Source of the DNA: Chryseotalea sp. WA131a
GTDB taxonomy: Bacteria; Bacteroidota; Bacteroidia; Cytophagales; Cyclobacteriaceae
Direction: 5' to 3'
DNA length: 64,000 nucleotides
Assembly: GCA_025370075.1 (NCBI GenBank)
Contig: CP073016.1
Coordinates: 1,798,001-1,862,000, forward strand
The notes under the pieces are model-generated. The model did no database searches and was not told where the DNA came from. It saw only the letters and a list, made by a program, of their open reading frames with translations. This document shows, piece after piece, positions 54,961 through 63,689 of this stretch (positions within the stretch are counted from its first letter, which is position 1; each line of letters begins with the position of its first letter). The translations under genes and the position numbers were made by a program.

Positions 54961-55028
54961 GAAAAAGAATGTAGGAGTTAGGAGACCGACTACCGAACAC
55001 TGACCAATCACCTCTTACCAACTACCAC

Positions 55029-56993
55029 TCACTGAAAACCTTCAACCGTCAGCTTATCATCCACCATTCGATTATTGTATTGCTGAATAAACGCCTTCAG
55101 GCGAAGTTCCATTTTGCCGACTACTTCTGGACGGGAATCAAGTAAGTTATTGCTGATGGTTTTGTCTGTTTTAAAATTGTAAAGTCCGATTGACTTCGTG
55201 CCATCAAACTGTAAGAAGTAATCGCCCATAAAAGCTTGGTAGGTATTATTGAGGTAATTGAAGACAAAGGGCTCTTCGTCACCAAATACATTACGCCCAA
55301 ACGAAAAATAGGGTTCATTAAAATGTAAATTACCCAACACCGTTGGCAAAATATCAGCTTGCTGAACGATTTCGTTTTTCATTGGCAATGGGCTACTTCC
55401 TGGCTCATAAAAAATAATGGGTACAGCAAAATAACCACTCGGTGAATTGTATTCTTGAAACTGAATTTCGGCAGAAGCGTGATCGGCCGTTAGAACAAAA
55501 AGAGTATTGTTGAACCAAGGCATTTTGGAGGCCTTTGCAAAAAACTTTCGCAATGCCATGTCGGTATACTGGATGGTGCGGTGAACGAGCTTGGGACCGC
55601 CCTTAAAAACATTTTCATATTCGCTGGGCAAATTGTAAGGGTGATGAGAAGAAACTGTAAATACCGTGGTATAAAATGGCTGCTTAAACGAATTCATCTT
55701 CGTAGCAAAGTATTGCAAAAACTTTTCGTCCCATATTCCCCAAATGCCGTCAAAGTCATCGGTAGCGCGATAGGTGTCTTCATATTCATCTTTGCCAAAA
55801 TACCCATCAAAGCCACTTAAGTTTGCAAAGGCATCAAAGCCCATGCTGCCATTGGGTGCCCCATGAAAGAAGGCACTGTAATATCCTTTGTTGCGCAGCA
55901 GCGATGGCAGACTGTTGATCTTATTTCCCGAATAATGCGAAAGTACATAGGGCACTTCAATAGAGGGAATGCTGCAAATAACAGAGGGCATGGCGTCAAT
56001 CGATTTTCTTCCATTGGCCATGGAATATTGAAATGCATGGCTCACACCAATGAGCGAATCTAAAAATGGTGCATATCCTTTGTACTTTCCTCCTTCTAAT
56101 TCTTTGTTGTACGCTCCAATAAATTCTTTGGAGAAACTTTCCAAAATTAGCACCACTACATTTTTCCTTCGAAAAGGAAGTGTATCGCGTGGAATCTTGA
56201 CCGGATTGAATACTTTGTTAAGTTCTTCCTCAGAAGAAAAATAATTCACTTTAGAAATCACATTTGCTTTGGCCGTGCGCATCAACGCAAAGGGGGTATT
56301 GAGCACCAAATTTATTTCGCGGGGTTCTTTGACGTACGAGGCTGCGTTGCTTAGCGTGATCGGACGGGTGCTTTCGCGAAAGCCTCCACGCGCACCACCA
56401 ATAAATAGTCCAATACAAAGGGCAAAGGCAACTACTCCGTAACCGTAAAATTTCCATTTGTTTGGCTGCTGAGGGCCATCGTAGCTGATTCGATTAAAAG
56501 CAATCACCAATAGCGTTACCAAAAAAACAAAAAATAAAGTTGCGTACCAGTAGTCAAACACAAATTGAAATAACAATTTCCCTAAGTTAGTTTCGTTTTC
56601 AAACTGATTTAAAAAACTGAGTGTTGTTCTGCGCAGCGTAAATCGATAATAAATGAAATCAGCCGTGTTGGCGGCAAAAGCAATTGAATTGGTGATGATA
56701 AAGATCCATTTCACCATGCTTTTGTACCCATTCCTAAATCGGAAAGTGAAAGGCAAAATCATCAATAAAATGAAAAGTGAATTGGAATACAGCGTTGCGG
56801 AAAGGTCAAACCTAAGCCCACCGCCCATGATGATGACAAAGCGCTGGAAGGTTAAATTGGGGAAAAAGGAAGTGTTAAAAAGATAAAACCCAATTCTGCT
56901 TACGGAATACAATACCATCACCACCACCAAACTTCGCACCAATGCCCAATAGATGTTTCGGTTCCAATTGCCTGATAGGTATTTAGTTAACAT
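55029..56993 (-). CDS. LTA-synthase-family sulfatase-type membrane enzyme
   Basis: A 654-residue protein with about five N-terminal helices (residues 10-200) and a large extracytoplasmic alkaline-phosphatase-type domain: VVLILESFSKEFIG (metal Glu), ANGRKSIDAMPSVI (probable nucleophile Ser), FTVSSHHPYNL and LTADHAS (metal Asp-His). Bacteroidota have no lipoteichoic acid; homologues transfer phosphoglycerol or phosphoethanolamine to glycans or lipids. Substrate not known. Confidence 0.9.
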   Translation of the reverse strand: MLTKYLSGNWNRNIYWALVRSLVVVMVLYSVSRIGFYLFNTSFFPNLTFQRFVIIMGGGLRFDLSATLYSNSLFILLMILPFTFRFRNGYKSMVKWIFIITNSIAFAANTADFIYYRFTLRRTTLSFLNQFENETNLGKLLFQFVFDYWYATLFFVFLVTLLVIAFNRISYDGPQQPNKWKFYGYGVVAFALCIGLFIGGARGGFRESTRPITLSNAASYVKEPREINLVLNTPFALMRTAKANVISKVNYFSSEEELNKVFNPVKIPRDTLPFRRKNVVVLILESFSKEFIGAYNKELEGGKYKGYAPFLDSLIGVSHAFQYSMANGRKSIDAMPSVICSIPSIEVPYVLSHYSGNKINSLPSLLRNKGYYSAFFHGAPNGSMGFDAFANLSGFDGYFGKDEYEDTYRATDDFDGIWGIWDEKFLQYFATKMNSFKQPFYTTVFTVSSHHPYNLPSEYENVFKGGPKLVHRTIQYTDMALRKFFAKASKMPWFNNTLFVLTADHASAEIQFQEYNSPSGYFAVPIIFYEPGSSPLPMKNEIVQQADILPTVLGNLHFNEPYFSFGRNVFGDEEPFVFNYLNNTYQAFMGDYFLQFDGTKSIGLYNFKTDKTISNNLLDSRPEVVGKMELRLKAFIQQYNNRMVDDKLTVEGFQ

Positions 56994-57396
56994 TTTGATA
57001 GATTAGAGATAATGTTCTCGCAAAATAAGTCAAAACCAAACGGATTAAGCTCACCTTCCTATCAGTAATTCTTTTATGCTTTGTTATTTGAAAAGTTCTA
57101 AAAACCTGATTTTTTAGGATTTTTTTGCTACTAAATCCCTATCGAATGAGGCTACAGGAGGCTACTGTTTGCAGTTGCTTTGAGTTTTGTTGCGATTACT
57201 GTCAACGGCCAAAATGTAGATGCTTTGGCATCTTTGGTCGTTTCAACTTTCCCATTGCGCTTGATGAAGGTCTTCAAAAAGATAATCAATAATTTGGAAA
57301 GTTCACCATACGCAGTACGCCTATCGGATTTTCGTACGGTTACTTTATAATAAGGTATGATATGATTATGTGATTGCTCCAAGTTTACGTTCGGAC
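56994..57396. other. 403-bp region without a clear gene
   Basis: A plus frame (57156-57350) reads LLFAVALSFVAITVNGQNVD, much like a Bacteroidota signal peptide, but has no start codon (a TGA precedes it) and ends after 64 codons. The antisense frame of the same stretch (57382-57152, 76 codons) is also open but has no recognisable domain. I suspect the remains of a small secreted-protein gene. A weak CTAAAAA/TTTTTTAG hairpin followed by T7 lies at 57098-57126. Confidence 0.3.
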
Positions 57397-57834
57397 TTAG
57401 GCAATCAACCGAGCCGCCCGCTTCATTGCTTCAACGTGGCTTTGGCCATTCTCAATATTTCCCTGAATGGTTTCGATTAACTCTTTAATATACTCGCGGT
57501 TGTAGCCAAATTTTACAGCAAAAATCTGCGATAGCCTTTGTTCTTCAGCATGAATATCTTTATCAATGCTCATCATGTGCACGAGGTCGTATAGTTGATG
57601 AAATTTTTCTGTTGGGTCTTTGGGCACATCAAATACCACACGGTCTGGATTCTGCTTTATTTCATTTAGTTGTGATTCGGAAATATTATTGCGTTTGGCA
57701 ATCGACTTTAAGAGATCGTATTCTACTGAATCAAAATTGCCATCTACAGCAGCCATTTCAATCAGGTTCTTCATGTGGCTTTTGGCGGTGGCCTTTCCTT
57801 GAGAAACAAGCCCGAGTAATTCTTTAAAGTTCAT
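57397..57834 (-). CDS. TerB-like protein
   Basis: A 145-residue all-helical protein with the TerB/DjlA-type pattern: NLIEMAAVDGNFDSVEYDLL (acidic metal-binding-like turn) and LVHMMSIDKDIHAEEQRLSQ (second turn). No signal peptide. The family is found in tellurite-resistance and stress contexts; a lone gene like this has no assigned function. Confidence 0.82.
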   Translation of the reverse strand: MNFKELLGLVSQGKATAKSHMKNLIEMAAVDGNFDSVEYDLLKSIAKRNNISESQLNEIKQNPDRVVFDVPKDPTEKFHQLYDLVHMMSIDKDIHAEEQRLSQIFAVKFGYNREYIKELIETIQGNIENGQSHVEAMKRAARLIA

Positions 57835-57886
57835 ACGGAATCAGTTGAGGTGGTTAAAATTAATGAGTTTAGGTGAAATTAAAAAC

Positions 57887-58942
57887 TCATTCTATTGAAT
57901 GAAGTATGGATTTTAATAGGTCGTCTTTGTCCGTCATACTTTGGAGTAGTATAAATTGATTTTTTGCTCGATTAAGATTATGGTCTGGATAGGCTGCACC
58001 ATAGTATTGATCATTGCTAAAGTAATCGGTAAGAAACCGTAACGCCTGCATATAGGTGATCCAATAACCAGCTTTGCATAACGAATTCCGCTCGTGCGCG
58101 GTTAGCTCGCTTCCCATGGCCGCCAAATAACCAGAAGCAATTGCTTTAAAGAATTCCTCTCGAACAATTATATTAGTAAAGTCCAGTTCTTCTTCGTTCG
58201 CAGGCGAAAGATAGGTGCGCATCATATCGCCTACATCGCTAAAAAAATAGCCGGACATCACTGTATCCAAGTCAATTACGCAAATGCCTTTATCTTGTTG
58301 GTTAAACAGTACATTGCTGATTTTGGTATCGTGATGGGTGACCCGAAGTTTAGATTGTGGATGATTTGTAAATTCTTTGTATTCCGCGACTAAATATGAG
58401 AATGACTTTAGCTGTTGAATCACTTGCTGGCACTCCCCTACTCGCTCTTGACTGCCGAAGCGAATGCTCTCCTCAAATTGCTGATAGCGCAACGCCAGAT
58501 CATGAAAATCAGGAATGGTTGTTTTTAATGCGCGTGTGTTAAACTCCTCAAACATTTTGGTGAACAACCCAAACTGATAGGCCGCCTCGTAGGCTTGTGA
58601 GGGATTTTGCACCACCAAAATAGTGTGCGAATCTTTAACGAAAGGCAAAAGCCGAAAACAGCCTTCTTTATTTTTAAAAAGAGTGTCTCCAACTACCGTG
58701 GGTATTTCCGAAACAAAAGGATAATCGGGCTGATAGTGCTTTAAATATTTTGAAAGTTGGCAATGGTTTTCTGCAATAGCCTCGGGGCTCTTAAATACTT
58801 GGGTGTTAATTTTTTGTAGAATGAATTCTCTTTCACTATCCGTTACTTTCCAAGTAGCATTGATGAGTCCTCCACTGATTTTATTTACAATAGCATCTTC
58901 ATTTACACCAAAGGCCGTAAGAATTGGTTTCAGATTGTCCAT
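57887..58942 (-). CDS. APH-family phosphotransferase (sugar/amino-sugar kinase-like)
   Basis: A 351-residue kinase of the aminoglycoside phosphotransferase fold: ISGGLINATWKV (nucleotide loop), catalytic VTHHDTKISNVLF (H-x-D and Asn) and metal-binding VIDLDTVMSG (D-x-D). The ensemble resembles N-acetylhexosamine 1-kinase (NahK)-like proteins. I start at ATG 58942 (MDNLKPILTAFG); the longer ORF begins in a hairpin repeat and adds an unlikely leader. The substrate is not established. Confidence 0.85.
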   Translation of the reverse strand: MDNLKPILTAFGVNEDAIVNKISGGLINATWKVTDSEREFILQKINTQVFKSPEAIAENHCQLSKYLKHYQPDYPFVSEIPTVVGDTLFKNKEGCFRLLPFVKDSHTILVVQNPSQAYEAAYQFGLFTKMFEEFNTRALKTTIPDFHDLALRYQQFEESIRFGSQERVGECQQVIQQLKSFSYLVAEYKEFTNHPQSKLRVTHHDTKISNVLFNQQDKGICVIDLDTVMSGYFFSDVGDMMRTYLSPANEEELDFTNIIVREEFFKAIASGYLAAMGSELTAHERNSLCKAGYWITYMQALRFLTDYFSNDQYYGAAYPDHNLNRAKNQFILLQSMTDKDDLLKSILHSIE

Positions 58943-58971
58943 GTCTATATAAAAGGCCTTAGGTTTCAAGG

Positions 58972-59004
58972 CACACGCCACAAGCTTGTGGCCTGTCGCG
59001 TGTG
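58972..59004. repeat. Intergenic hairpin between leuS and the phosphotransferase
   Basis: GCCACAAGCTTGTGGC (58977-58992) is a perfect 16-nt palindrome; CACACG and CGTGTG flank it. It lies in the gap between two co-directional genes and would otherwise be mistaken for coding sequence of the phosphotransferase. Confidence 0.6.
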
Positions 59005-59020
59005 GCATGAGGAAATGAAT

Positions 59021-62000
59021 TTACATCACCACATTTACAATTCTTCCTTGCACCACAATTACTTTCTTTGGCGGTTGTCCTTCCGTCCATTTTTGCACGG
59101 TCTCCGAAGCCAACACTAATTTCTCGATATCCTCTTTCGGCATATCCAACGCAAAGTTCATTTTTGCGCGCACTTTTCCATTGATGGAAATCGGGTACTC
59201 AAAAGAATTTTCTTTCAAGTATTCTTCTTTAAAAATGGGGTAAGTGGCGTTCAAAATAGAATCTTGGTGGCCTAACTTCTCCCACAACTCCTCGGTAATG
59301 TGCGGAGCAAAAGGCGAAAGCACAATGGCGAGCGGTTCTAAAATAGCGCGCTTGTTGCACTTCATCGAACTCAATTCGTTGGCACAAATCATAAACTCGC
59401 TCACCGAAGTATTGAATGAATAGTTTTCAATATCAAGTTCTACTTTTTTGATGAGCTTATGCAATACTTTAAACTCTTCTCGGGTTGGTTCTGCATCCGA
59501 TACATGGAAATTGCCTTGGGCATCATGGAACAGGTTCCAAACCCTGCGCAAAAACTTAAACACGCCATCAATGCCTTGTGTGCTCCACGGCTTCGATGCT
59601 TCCAGAGGCCCCAAGAACATTTCATACATTCGAAGAGTATCCGCTCCGTAGTTGTTGATGATTTCATCTGGGTTGACTACGTTGTAGTACGACTTGCTCA
59701 TTTTTTCGATTGCAGAGCCACAGATGTATTTTCCAAAGCTAGAATCAAATGTTGGATTGCTGTCTGTATCCTCAAACAAAAACTTCGCTTCGCTGAAATC
59801 AACCTTCCAATTTCTGAATCTTGAAACATCTAATTCGAATCCATCAACTAAAGAAATATCCACATGTAGTCCTTCTCTCAATGAATCGGGTCTTGCTGTG
59901 ATAACTCCTTCGAAATCGCCACCAATATTCAAAAACTTCAATATCTCCTCGGATATCATTCGAAATGACTCTCCATTTAACATTCTATCTCGAATACCTT
60001 TTGAAACAAAAAGCTGAGGTAGCTGATCATTCGTAAAACCAGTAAGAGAATATGAAAGTCTATAAGCAAATCTCGAATCCCCCGTGATCTTCCCCTGATT
60101 AATCAACTTCTTAAACGGTTCATCAAAATTTAAGTAGCCTAAGTCGTGCAGCACTTTTGTCCAAAGTCTGGCATAAAGCAAATGTGCCACGGCATGTTCA
60201 GAGCCACCGATGTAAACATCCACTTGGTTCCAATAATCCAACGCCTTCTTATCTGCAAAAGCATTTTTGTTGTGTGGGTCCATGTAGCGCAAAAAGTACC
60301 AAGCTGCCCCCGCGTGCGTGGGCATGGTGTTGCTGTCGCGCTTTTGGTTGGGCGCAAAATTGATCCAGTCAGTAAGGTTTGCCAACGGCCCTTCTCCTTT
60401 GCCTGAGGGCTTAAAATTATTGGAAGCAGGAAGTTCTAATGGCAATTCACTTTCATTCATTGCATACGGCATATCGTCCTTGAACACTACCGGAAACGGT
60501 TCGCCCCAATAGCGCTGTCGGCTCCAGCCCGCATCGCGCATTTTGTAATTGACCTGTCGCTTGCCAATGCCGCGCTTTTCAATTTCGGCAATCGACACAT
60601 CAATGGCATTGCGCATCACCATGCCATTCAAGAAGCCCGAGTTTTCCAGAACAGCTTCTTTGGTTGGATTCGCCTCGTTGCCATTGTAGTGGACACCAAT
60701 AATATTGGTAATAGGGATATTAAAATGCTTGGCAAACTTGTGGTCGCGTTCATCACCACACGGCACAGCCATAATCGCGCCTGTGCCATAGCCGGCCAAC
60801 ACGTACTCGCTAATCCAAACAGGAATTTGTTTTCCATCAAAGGGATTGACAGCATACGCCCCCGTGAATGCTCCCGTAATCTTCTTCACTTCGGCCATCC
60901 GCTCTACTTCCGAGCGACTCTCCACATACTTCAAATATTTTTCAATTTCTTCGCGCTGCTCTCCGGTAGTAATCTGCTTCACCAAGTGATGTTCAGGTGC
61001 CAGCACCATGAAGTCAACCCCAAAAATGGTATCGGGGCGAGTGGTGAAAACTTTGATGAACTTACTTAATGAATTATTGAGAGGGGATTGCTTCGATTTT
61101 AAGACCTCACCCCCCGACCCCCTCTCCACAGGAGAGGGGGAGGTGAGTTCTGATTTAACTCTTTGCAAAACTTCTGAAAGCGAATTTAGAACTTGCTCAT
61201 TGGCGAAACGAATCACTCGAAAACCTTCTCCTTCAATAAATTTTGTTCTCTCTTCGTCCTCACGTTTTTGCTTATTGTGTATAGGGCCATCCAACTCAAC
61301 GACCAATTTCTTATCAATGCAGACAAAGTCAACGATGAAACTACCAATCGCATGTTGCCTTCTGAATTTTACACCAAGACCATTATTGCGAACTGCCTGC
61401 CAAAATTTGTCTTCGGCCTCCGTTGGCTCTTTCCTGTTTTCTCTCGCATATTCCTTTATCGCATTCCAAGTTTTAGCATCTGAAGTGAAAATAAAATCTT
61501 GCGCATGCACTTCTTGCTTAGAGTTATCGACAACTTCATTCGGTGTGTCACCCCTCTCCTGTGGAGAGGGGCCGGGGGAGAGGTCAAACTTTAACTCCGC
61601 TCCCACACTCTTCCCAATCCAGTTACGCTGAATTTCCTTCATGCTTTCGCTAAAGTCAATTTCTTCTAAGCCTTTCAATAATCGGTCGGCATACTCGGTT
61701 ATGCGCAAACTCCATTGGCGCATTTGGCGCTTCACCACAGGGAAGCCCCCACGATAACTCACACCATTAATCACTTCATCGTTGGCCAGCACCGTGCCCA
61801 ACGCCTCGCACCAATTCACATCCGTGTAGGCCAAGTACGCCAAGCGATACTCCATCAAAATTTCTTGCTGTTGCTTTTCAGCGTAACCTTTCCACTCGGA
61901 AGCTGAAAAATTCTGGATTTTGAATTTTGCATTCGGAACAGCGTGGCTGGCGTTTCCCTCCTTCTCAAAAATCTTCACCAACTCGCTGATTCGCTCCGCC

Positions 62001-62470
62001 TTCTGTTTGGCTCTGTTGAACCAGCTATCGAAAATCTCTAAGAAAATCCATTGCGTCCATCGGTAGTATTCCGGATCACAGGTCTGCACCTCACGACTCC
62101 AATCATAACTAAAACCAATTTGACCAAGTTGTCTTTTAAAGTTTTGAATATTGTCTTGCGTGCTTTTGGCAGGGTGCACGCCATGTTCAATGGCATATTG
62201 TTCGGCCGGTAACCCAAATGCGTCAAAGCCCATGGGATGCAACACATTAAAACCTTTGATGCGTTTGAAGCGCGCCACAATATCGCTGGCAATGTAGCCC
62301 AGCGGATGCCCCACATGCAGCCCCGCACCCGATGGGTAGGGAAACATATCCAACACATAATACTTGGGCTTAGAAGAATCGTTACTTACACGGTACACAC
62401 TCTTCTCTTCCCACGCTTTGCGCCACTTATCCTCAATGCGCTTAATCTCTTCTTTGCTATAATCGGCCAT
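59021..62470 (-). CDS. leuS: leucyl-tRNA synthetase with an inserted DUF559 nuclease-like domain
   Basis: A 1149-residue class I synthetase, about 200 residues longer than usual for the phylum. Catalytic core is intact: HVGH of PYPSGAGLHVGHPLGY and KMSKS in IEKMSKSYYNVV. CP1 editing domain is intact: TTRPDT, and GTGAIMAVPCGDERDHKFA. Between LKFD (about residue 295) and FIKVFTTRPDT (about 475) lies an in-frame insert: a repeat-encoded linker (LSPGPSPQERG), a DUF559 domain (about 335-437; FRRQHAIGSFIVDFVC, KKLVVELDGPIHN, FRVIRFANEQVL), and a second repeat linker (SPSPVERGSGGEV). ATG 62470 begins MADYSKEEI. Smaller oddities: NAKFKIQNFSA near 185 and an extra about 40 residues before KMSKS. Essential gene, so the insert must be tolerated or removed. 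Confidence 0.95.
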   Translation of the reverse strand: MADYSKEEIKRIEDKWRKAWEEKSVYRVSNDSSKPKYYVLDMFPYPSGAGLHVGHPLGYIASDIVARFKRIKGFNVLHPMGFDAFGLPAEQYAIEHGVHPAKSTQDNIQNFKRQLGQIGFSYDWSREVQTCDPEYYRWTQWIFLEIFDSWFNRAKQKAERISELVKIFEKEGNASHAVPNAKFKIQNFSASEWKGYAEKQQQEILMEYRLAYLAYTDVNWCEALGTVLANDEVINGVSYRGGFPVVKRQMRQWSLRITEYADRLLKGLEEIDFSESMKEIQRNWIGKSVGAELKFDLSPGPSPQERGDTPNEVVDNSKQEVHAQDFIFTSDAKTWNAIKEYARENRKEPTEAEDKFWQAVRNNGLGVKFRRQHAIGSFIVDFVCIDKKLVVELDGPIHNKQKREDEERTKFIEGEGFRVIRFANEQVLNSLSEVLQRVKSELTSPSPVERGSGGEVLKSKQSPLNNSLSKFIKVFTTRPDTIFGVDFMVLAPEHHLVKQITTGEQREEIEKYLKYVESRSEVERMAEVKKITGAFTGAYAVNPFDGKQIPVWISEYVLAGYGTGAIMAVPCGDERDHKFAKHFNIPITNIIGVHYNGNEANPTKEAVLENSGFLNGMVMRNAIDVSIAEIEKRGIGKRQVNYKMRDAGWSRQRYWGEPFPVVFKDDMPYAMNESELPLELPASNNFKPSGKGEGPLANLTDWINFAPNQKRDSNTMPTHAGAAWYFLRYMDPHNKNAFADKKALDYWNQVDVYIGGSEHAVAHLLYARLWTKVLHDLGYLNFDEPFKKLINQGKITGDSRFAYRLSYSLTGFTNDQLPQLFVSKGIRDRMLNGESFRMISEEILKFLNIGGDFEGVITARPDSLREGLHVDISLVDGFELDVSRFRNWKVDFSEAKFLFEDTDSNPTFDSSFGKYICGSAIEKMSKSYYNVVNPDEIINNYGADTLRMYEMFLGPLEASKPWSTQGIDGVFKFLRRVWNLFHDAQGNFHVSDAEPTREEFKVLHKLIKKVELDIENYSFNTSVSEFMICANELSSMKCNKRAILEPLAIVLSPFAPHITEELWEKLGHQDSILNATYPIFKEEYLKENSFEYPISINGKVRAKMNFALDMPKEDIEKLVLASETVQKWTEGQPPKKVIVVQGRIVNVVM
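61105..61147. repeat. Left palindromic terminal repeat of the leuS insert
   Basis: CCCCCTCTCC, ACA, GGAGAGGGGG form the stem-loop, with CCTCACC and GGTGAG outside. On the leuS strand it encodes TSPSPVERGSGGEV. Confidence 0.75.
61549..61584. repeat. Right palindromic terminal repeat of the leuS insert
   Basis: CCCCTCTCC, TGT, GGAGAGGGG form the stem-loop, followed by CCGGGGGAGAGGT. It is the inverted counterpart of 61105-61147. On the leuS strand it encodes LSPGPSPQERGD, a peptide style often seen at such repeats in Bacteroidota genomes. Confidence 0.75.
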
Positions 62471-62488
62471 TGCTGTCAAAAAATTCAA

Positions 62489-62758
62489 GATATTAGAACC
62501 GCAAAAGTAATGGTTATGGTTGAACTTTGCCCATTGCCGACAGCCGATTGCCTACTTTTTTGGCGTCCTGCTTCGGTTGCCACCTCCGCGAAAACGCTCC
62601 GACTGTCAAACTCGCACCGGGCTGCCTCTACTCCTTGCCCCACCGCTCATTGCCCGCTGCTGGGTATCCACTTCCATCCCTGGCCGGAAATACTCACAAT
62701 GAAAATTGTCAAATGAAACTTTAAATTAATATCTTCACAGACTAATACCCGAAACCCT
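62489..62758. other. GC-rich intergenic block upstream of leuS
   Basis: No ORF is convincing. 62528-62700 is much richer in G and C than its neighbours (for example CCTCCGCGAAAACGC, GGGCTGCCTCTACTCC, CCCGCTGCTGGG) and starts with copies of GCCCATTGCC/CGATTGCC words. It looks like another type of intergenic repeat rather than a gene. The leuS promoter should lie at its left end. Confidence 0.35.
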
Positions 62759-62983
62759 ATGAAGACCTCCTCCTATAACCCCAGCCCGCTAGAGATTGAT
62801 TTTGCTAATGCCTTATTCATTTTGCAAAAGGAGTTGGAAAAACATTTGCAAGGCAACCAAATCATACATGTAGAGAGCAACATCAAGCGCGATAACCCCA
62901 TGGTGAAGTTTAACCTACTCGACAAAGATGGCGACCCACACGAAATAGTGGTGCGGATTGTTCAAATACCAGATAAGTTTTAA
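62759..62983 (+). CDS. conserved small hypothetical protein
   Basis: 74 residues, acidic/basic mixed, no signal or membrane segment: EIDFANALFILQKELEKHL, then MVKFNLLDKDGDPHEIVVRI. One helix followed by about three strands. It looks conserved and real (good codon use, complete domain-like sequence), but I know no function. Single gene convergent with the carotenoid gene. Confidence 0.7.
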   Translation: MKTSSYNPSPLEIDFANALFILQKELEKHLQGNQIIHVESNIKRDNPMVKFNLLDKDGDPHEIVVRIVQIPDKF

Positions 62984-63047
62984 AACTTAAGCTACAGATT
63001 TATTAATGGCAGAATTGATTTAATCTGTGGTAATTTTTTTATAGAAT

Positions 63048-63677
63048 CTAAAACCTAGAAGTTGCATTTAGCACCAAAAAGAAAACCGACTCAATTATTA
63101 AAAACGGCAAAGCAAATCGGTTAGGCTTCGCCACATTTAATCGGTTGAAAAGGGTAAACAAGATAGCCGACACTACAAACCAACCGATGTAATTACTCAG
63201 CGGCACTTGTCCACCTTGCCAGCTCCAAAAATCATAGTGAATGGCTACGGGCTCCATCAGCCAATCTAAAAACACAGCCGTCATGGCGCAAGCAAAAACA
63301 AATCGAGTTGCCGAAACCCGACCAGTAAAAACAGTAGCGATGGAATAAATGGTGATAAACCAGTTGACGCCAATCATCAACGGGATATTATAAAGTTTGA
63401 TGCCAAGGGTGTTTCCGTATTGATAGTAGCCAAAAATCAAATGATGGTTAACGCCTAAATATTCTACACCAAAACCAACCGCAAAAGCAATAATCGCAAA
63501 AAGATAAAAAGACGATGTCCGCTCCGAGTGGTTCCATGCCAACAAAAAGGCGCTTACTAAAAGTGTAATGGGCGTTGCTTGCTGAAATAGGCTTTTGTAT
63601 GGAGAGAGCAAACCAACGATGCCAACCGCATAAAGCAATAAAGTAATACCAAAAGAAATCTTTAATCTTTTTTCCAC
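63048..63677 (-). CDS. carotenoid biosynthesis membrane protein (CruF-like, PF04240)
   Basis: A 209-residue protein with about six helices. Conserved family motifs: GVEYLGVNHHLIFGYYQYGN, NIPLMIGVNWFITIYS, and AVFLDWLMEPVAIHYDFWSW. PF04240 proteins include bacterial CruF carotenoid 1',2'-hydratases and related carotenoid enzymes. It lies directly downstream of a CrtI-type desaturase gene on the same strand, which fits carotenoid (for example flexixanthin- or saproxanthin-like) synthesis. Confidence 0.88.
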   Translation of the reverse strand: MEKRLKISFGITLLLYAVGIVGLLSPYKSLFQQATPITLLVSAFLLAWNHSERTSSFYLFAIIAFAVGFGVEYLGVNHHLIFGYYQYGNTLGIKLYNIPLMIGVNWFITIYSIATVFTGRVSATRFVFACAMTAVFLDWLMEPVAIHYDFWSWQGGQVPLSNYIGWFVVSAILFTLFNRLNVAKPNRFALPFLIIESVFFLVLNATSRF

Positions 63678-63689
63678 AAACTTTTAACT

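Larger units (their letters stand above)
61104..61584 (-). mobile_element. DUF559 endonuclease-like mobile element inside leuS
   Basis: About 480 bp delimited by two related sequences in inverted orientation: left 61105-61147 and right 61549-61584. Both share CCTCTCCACAGGAGAGG cores (right strand complemented), and each is itself a hairpin. Between them lies one DUF559 domain (PF04480, Vsr-like PD-(D/E)XK fold) in frame with leuS. Expected nuclease residues: Asp in FIVDF and Glu/Asp in VVELDG. It has no start codon of its own, so it is expressed only as part of LeuRS. No target duplication is obvious because a leuS without the insert is not available here. Confidence 0.7.

Noticed and set aside
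57152..57382. 76-codon minus-strand ORF as a gene
   Set aside because: No domain, no promoter and no coupling to neighbours; the antisense frame looks at least as protein-like.
61104..61584. Intein in leuS
   Set aside because: No Cys/Ser at the start, no C-terminal His-Asn plus Cys/Ser/Thr splice motif, and no Hint blocks; the ends are repeat-encoded Pro/Gly linkers.
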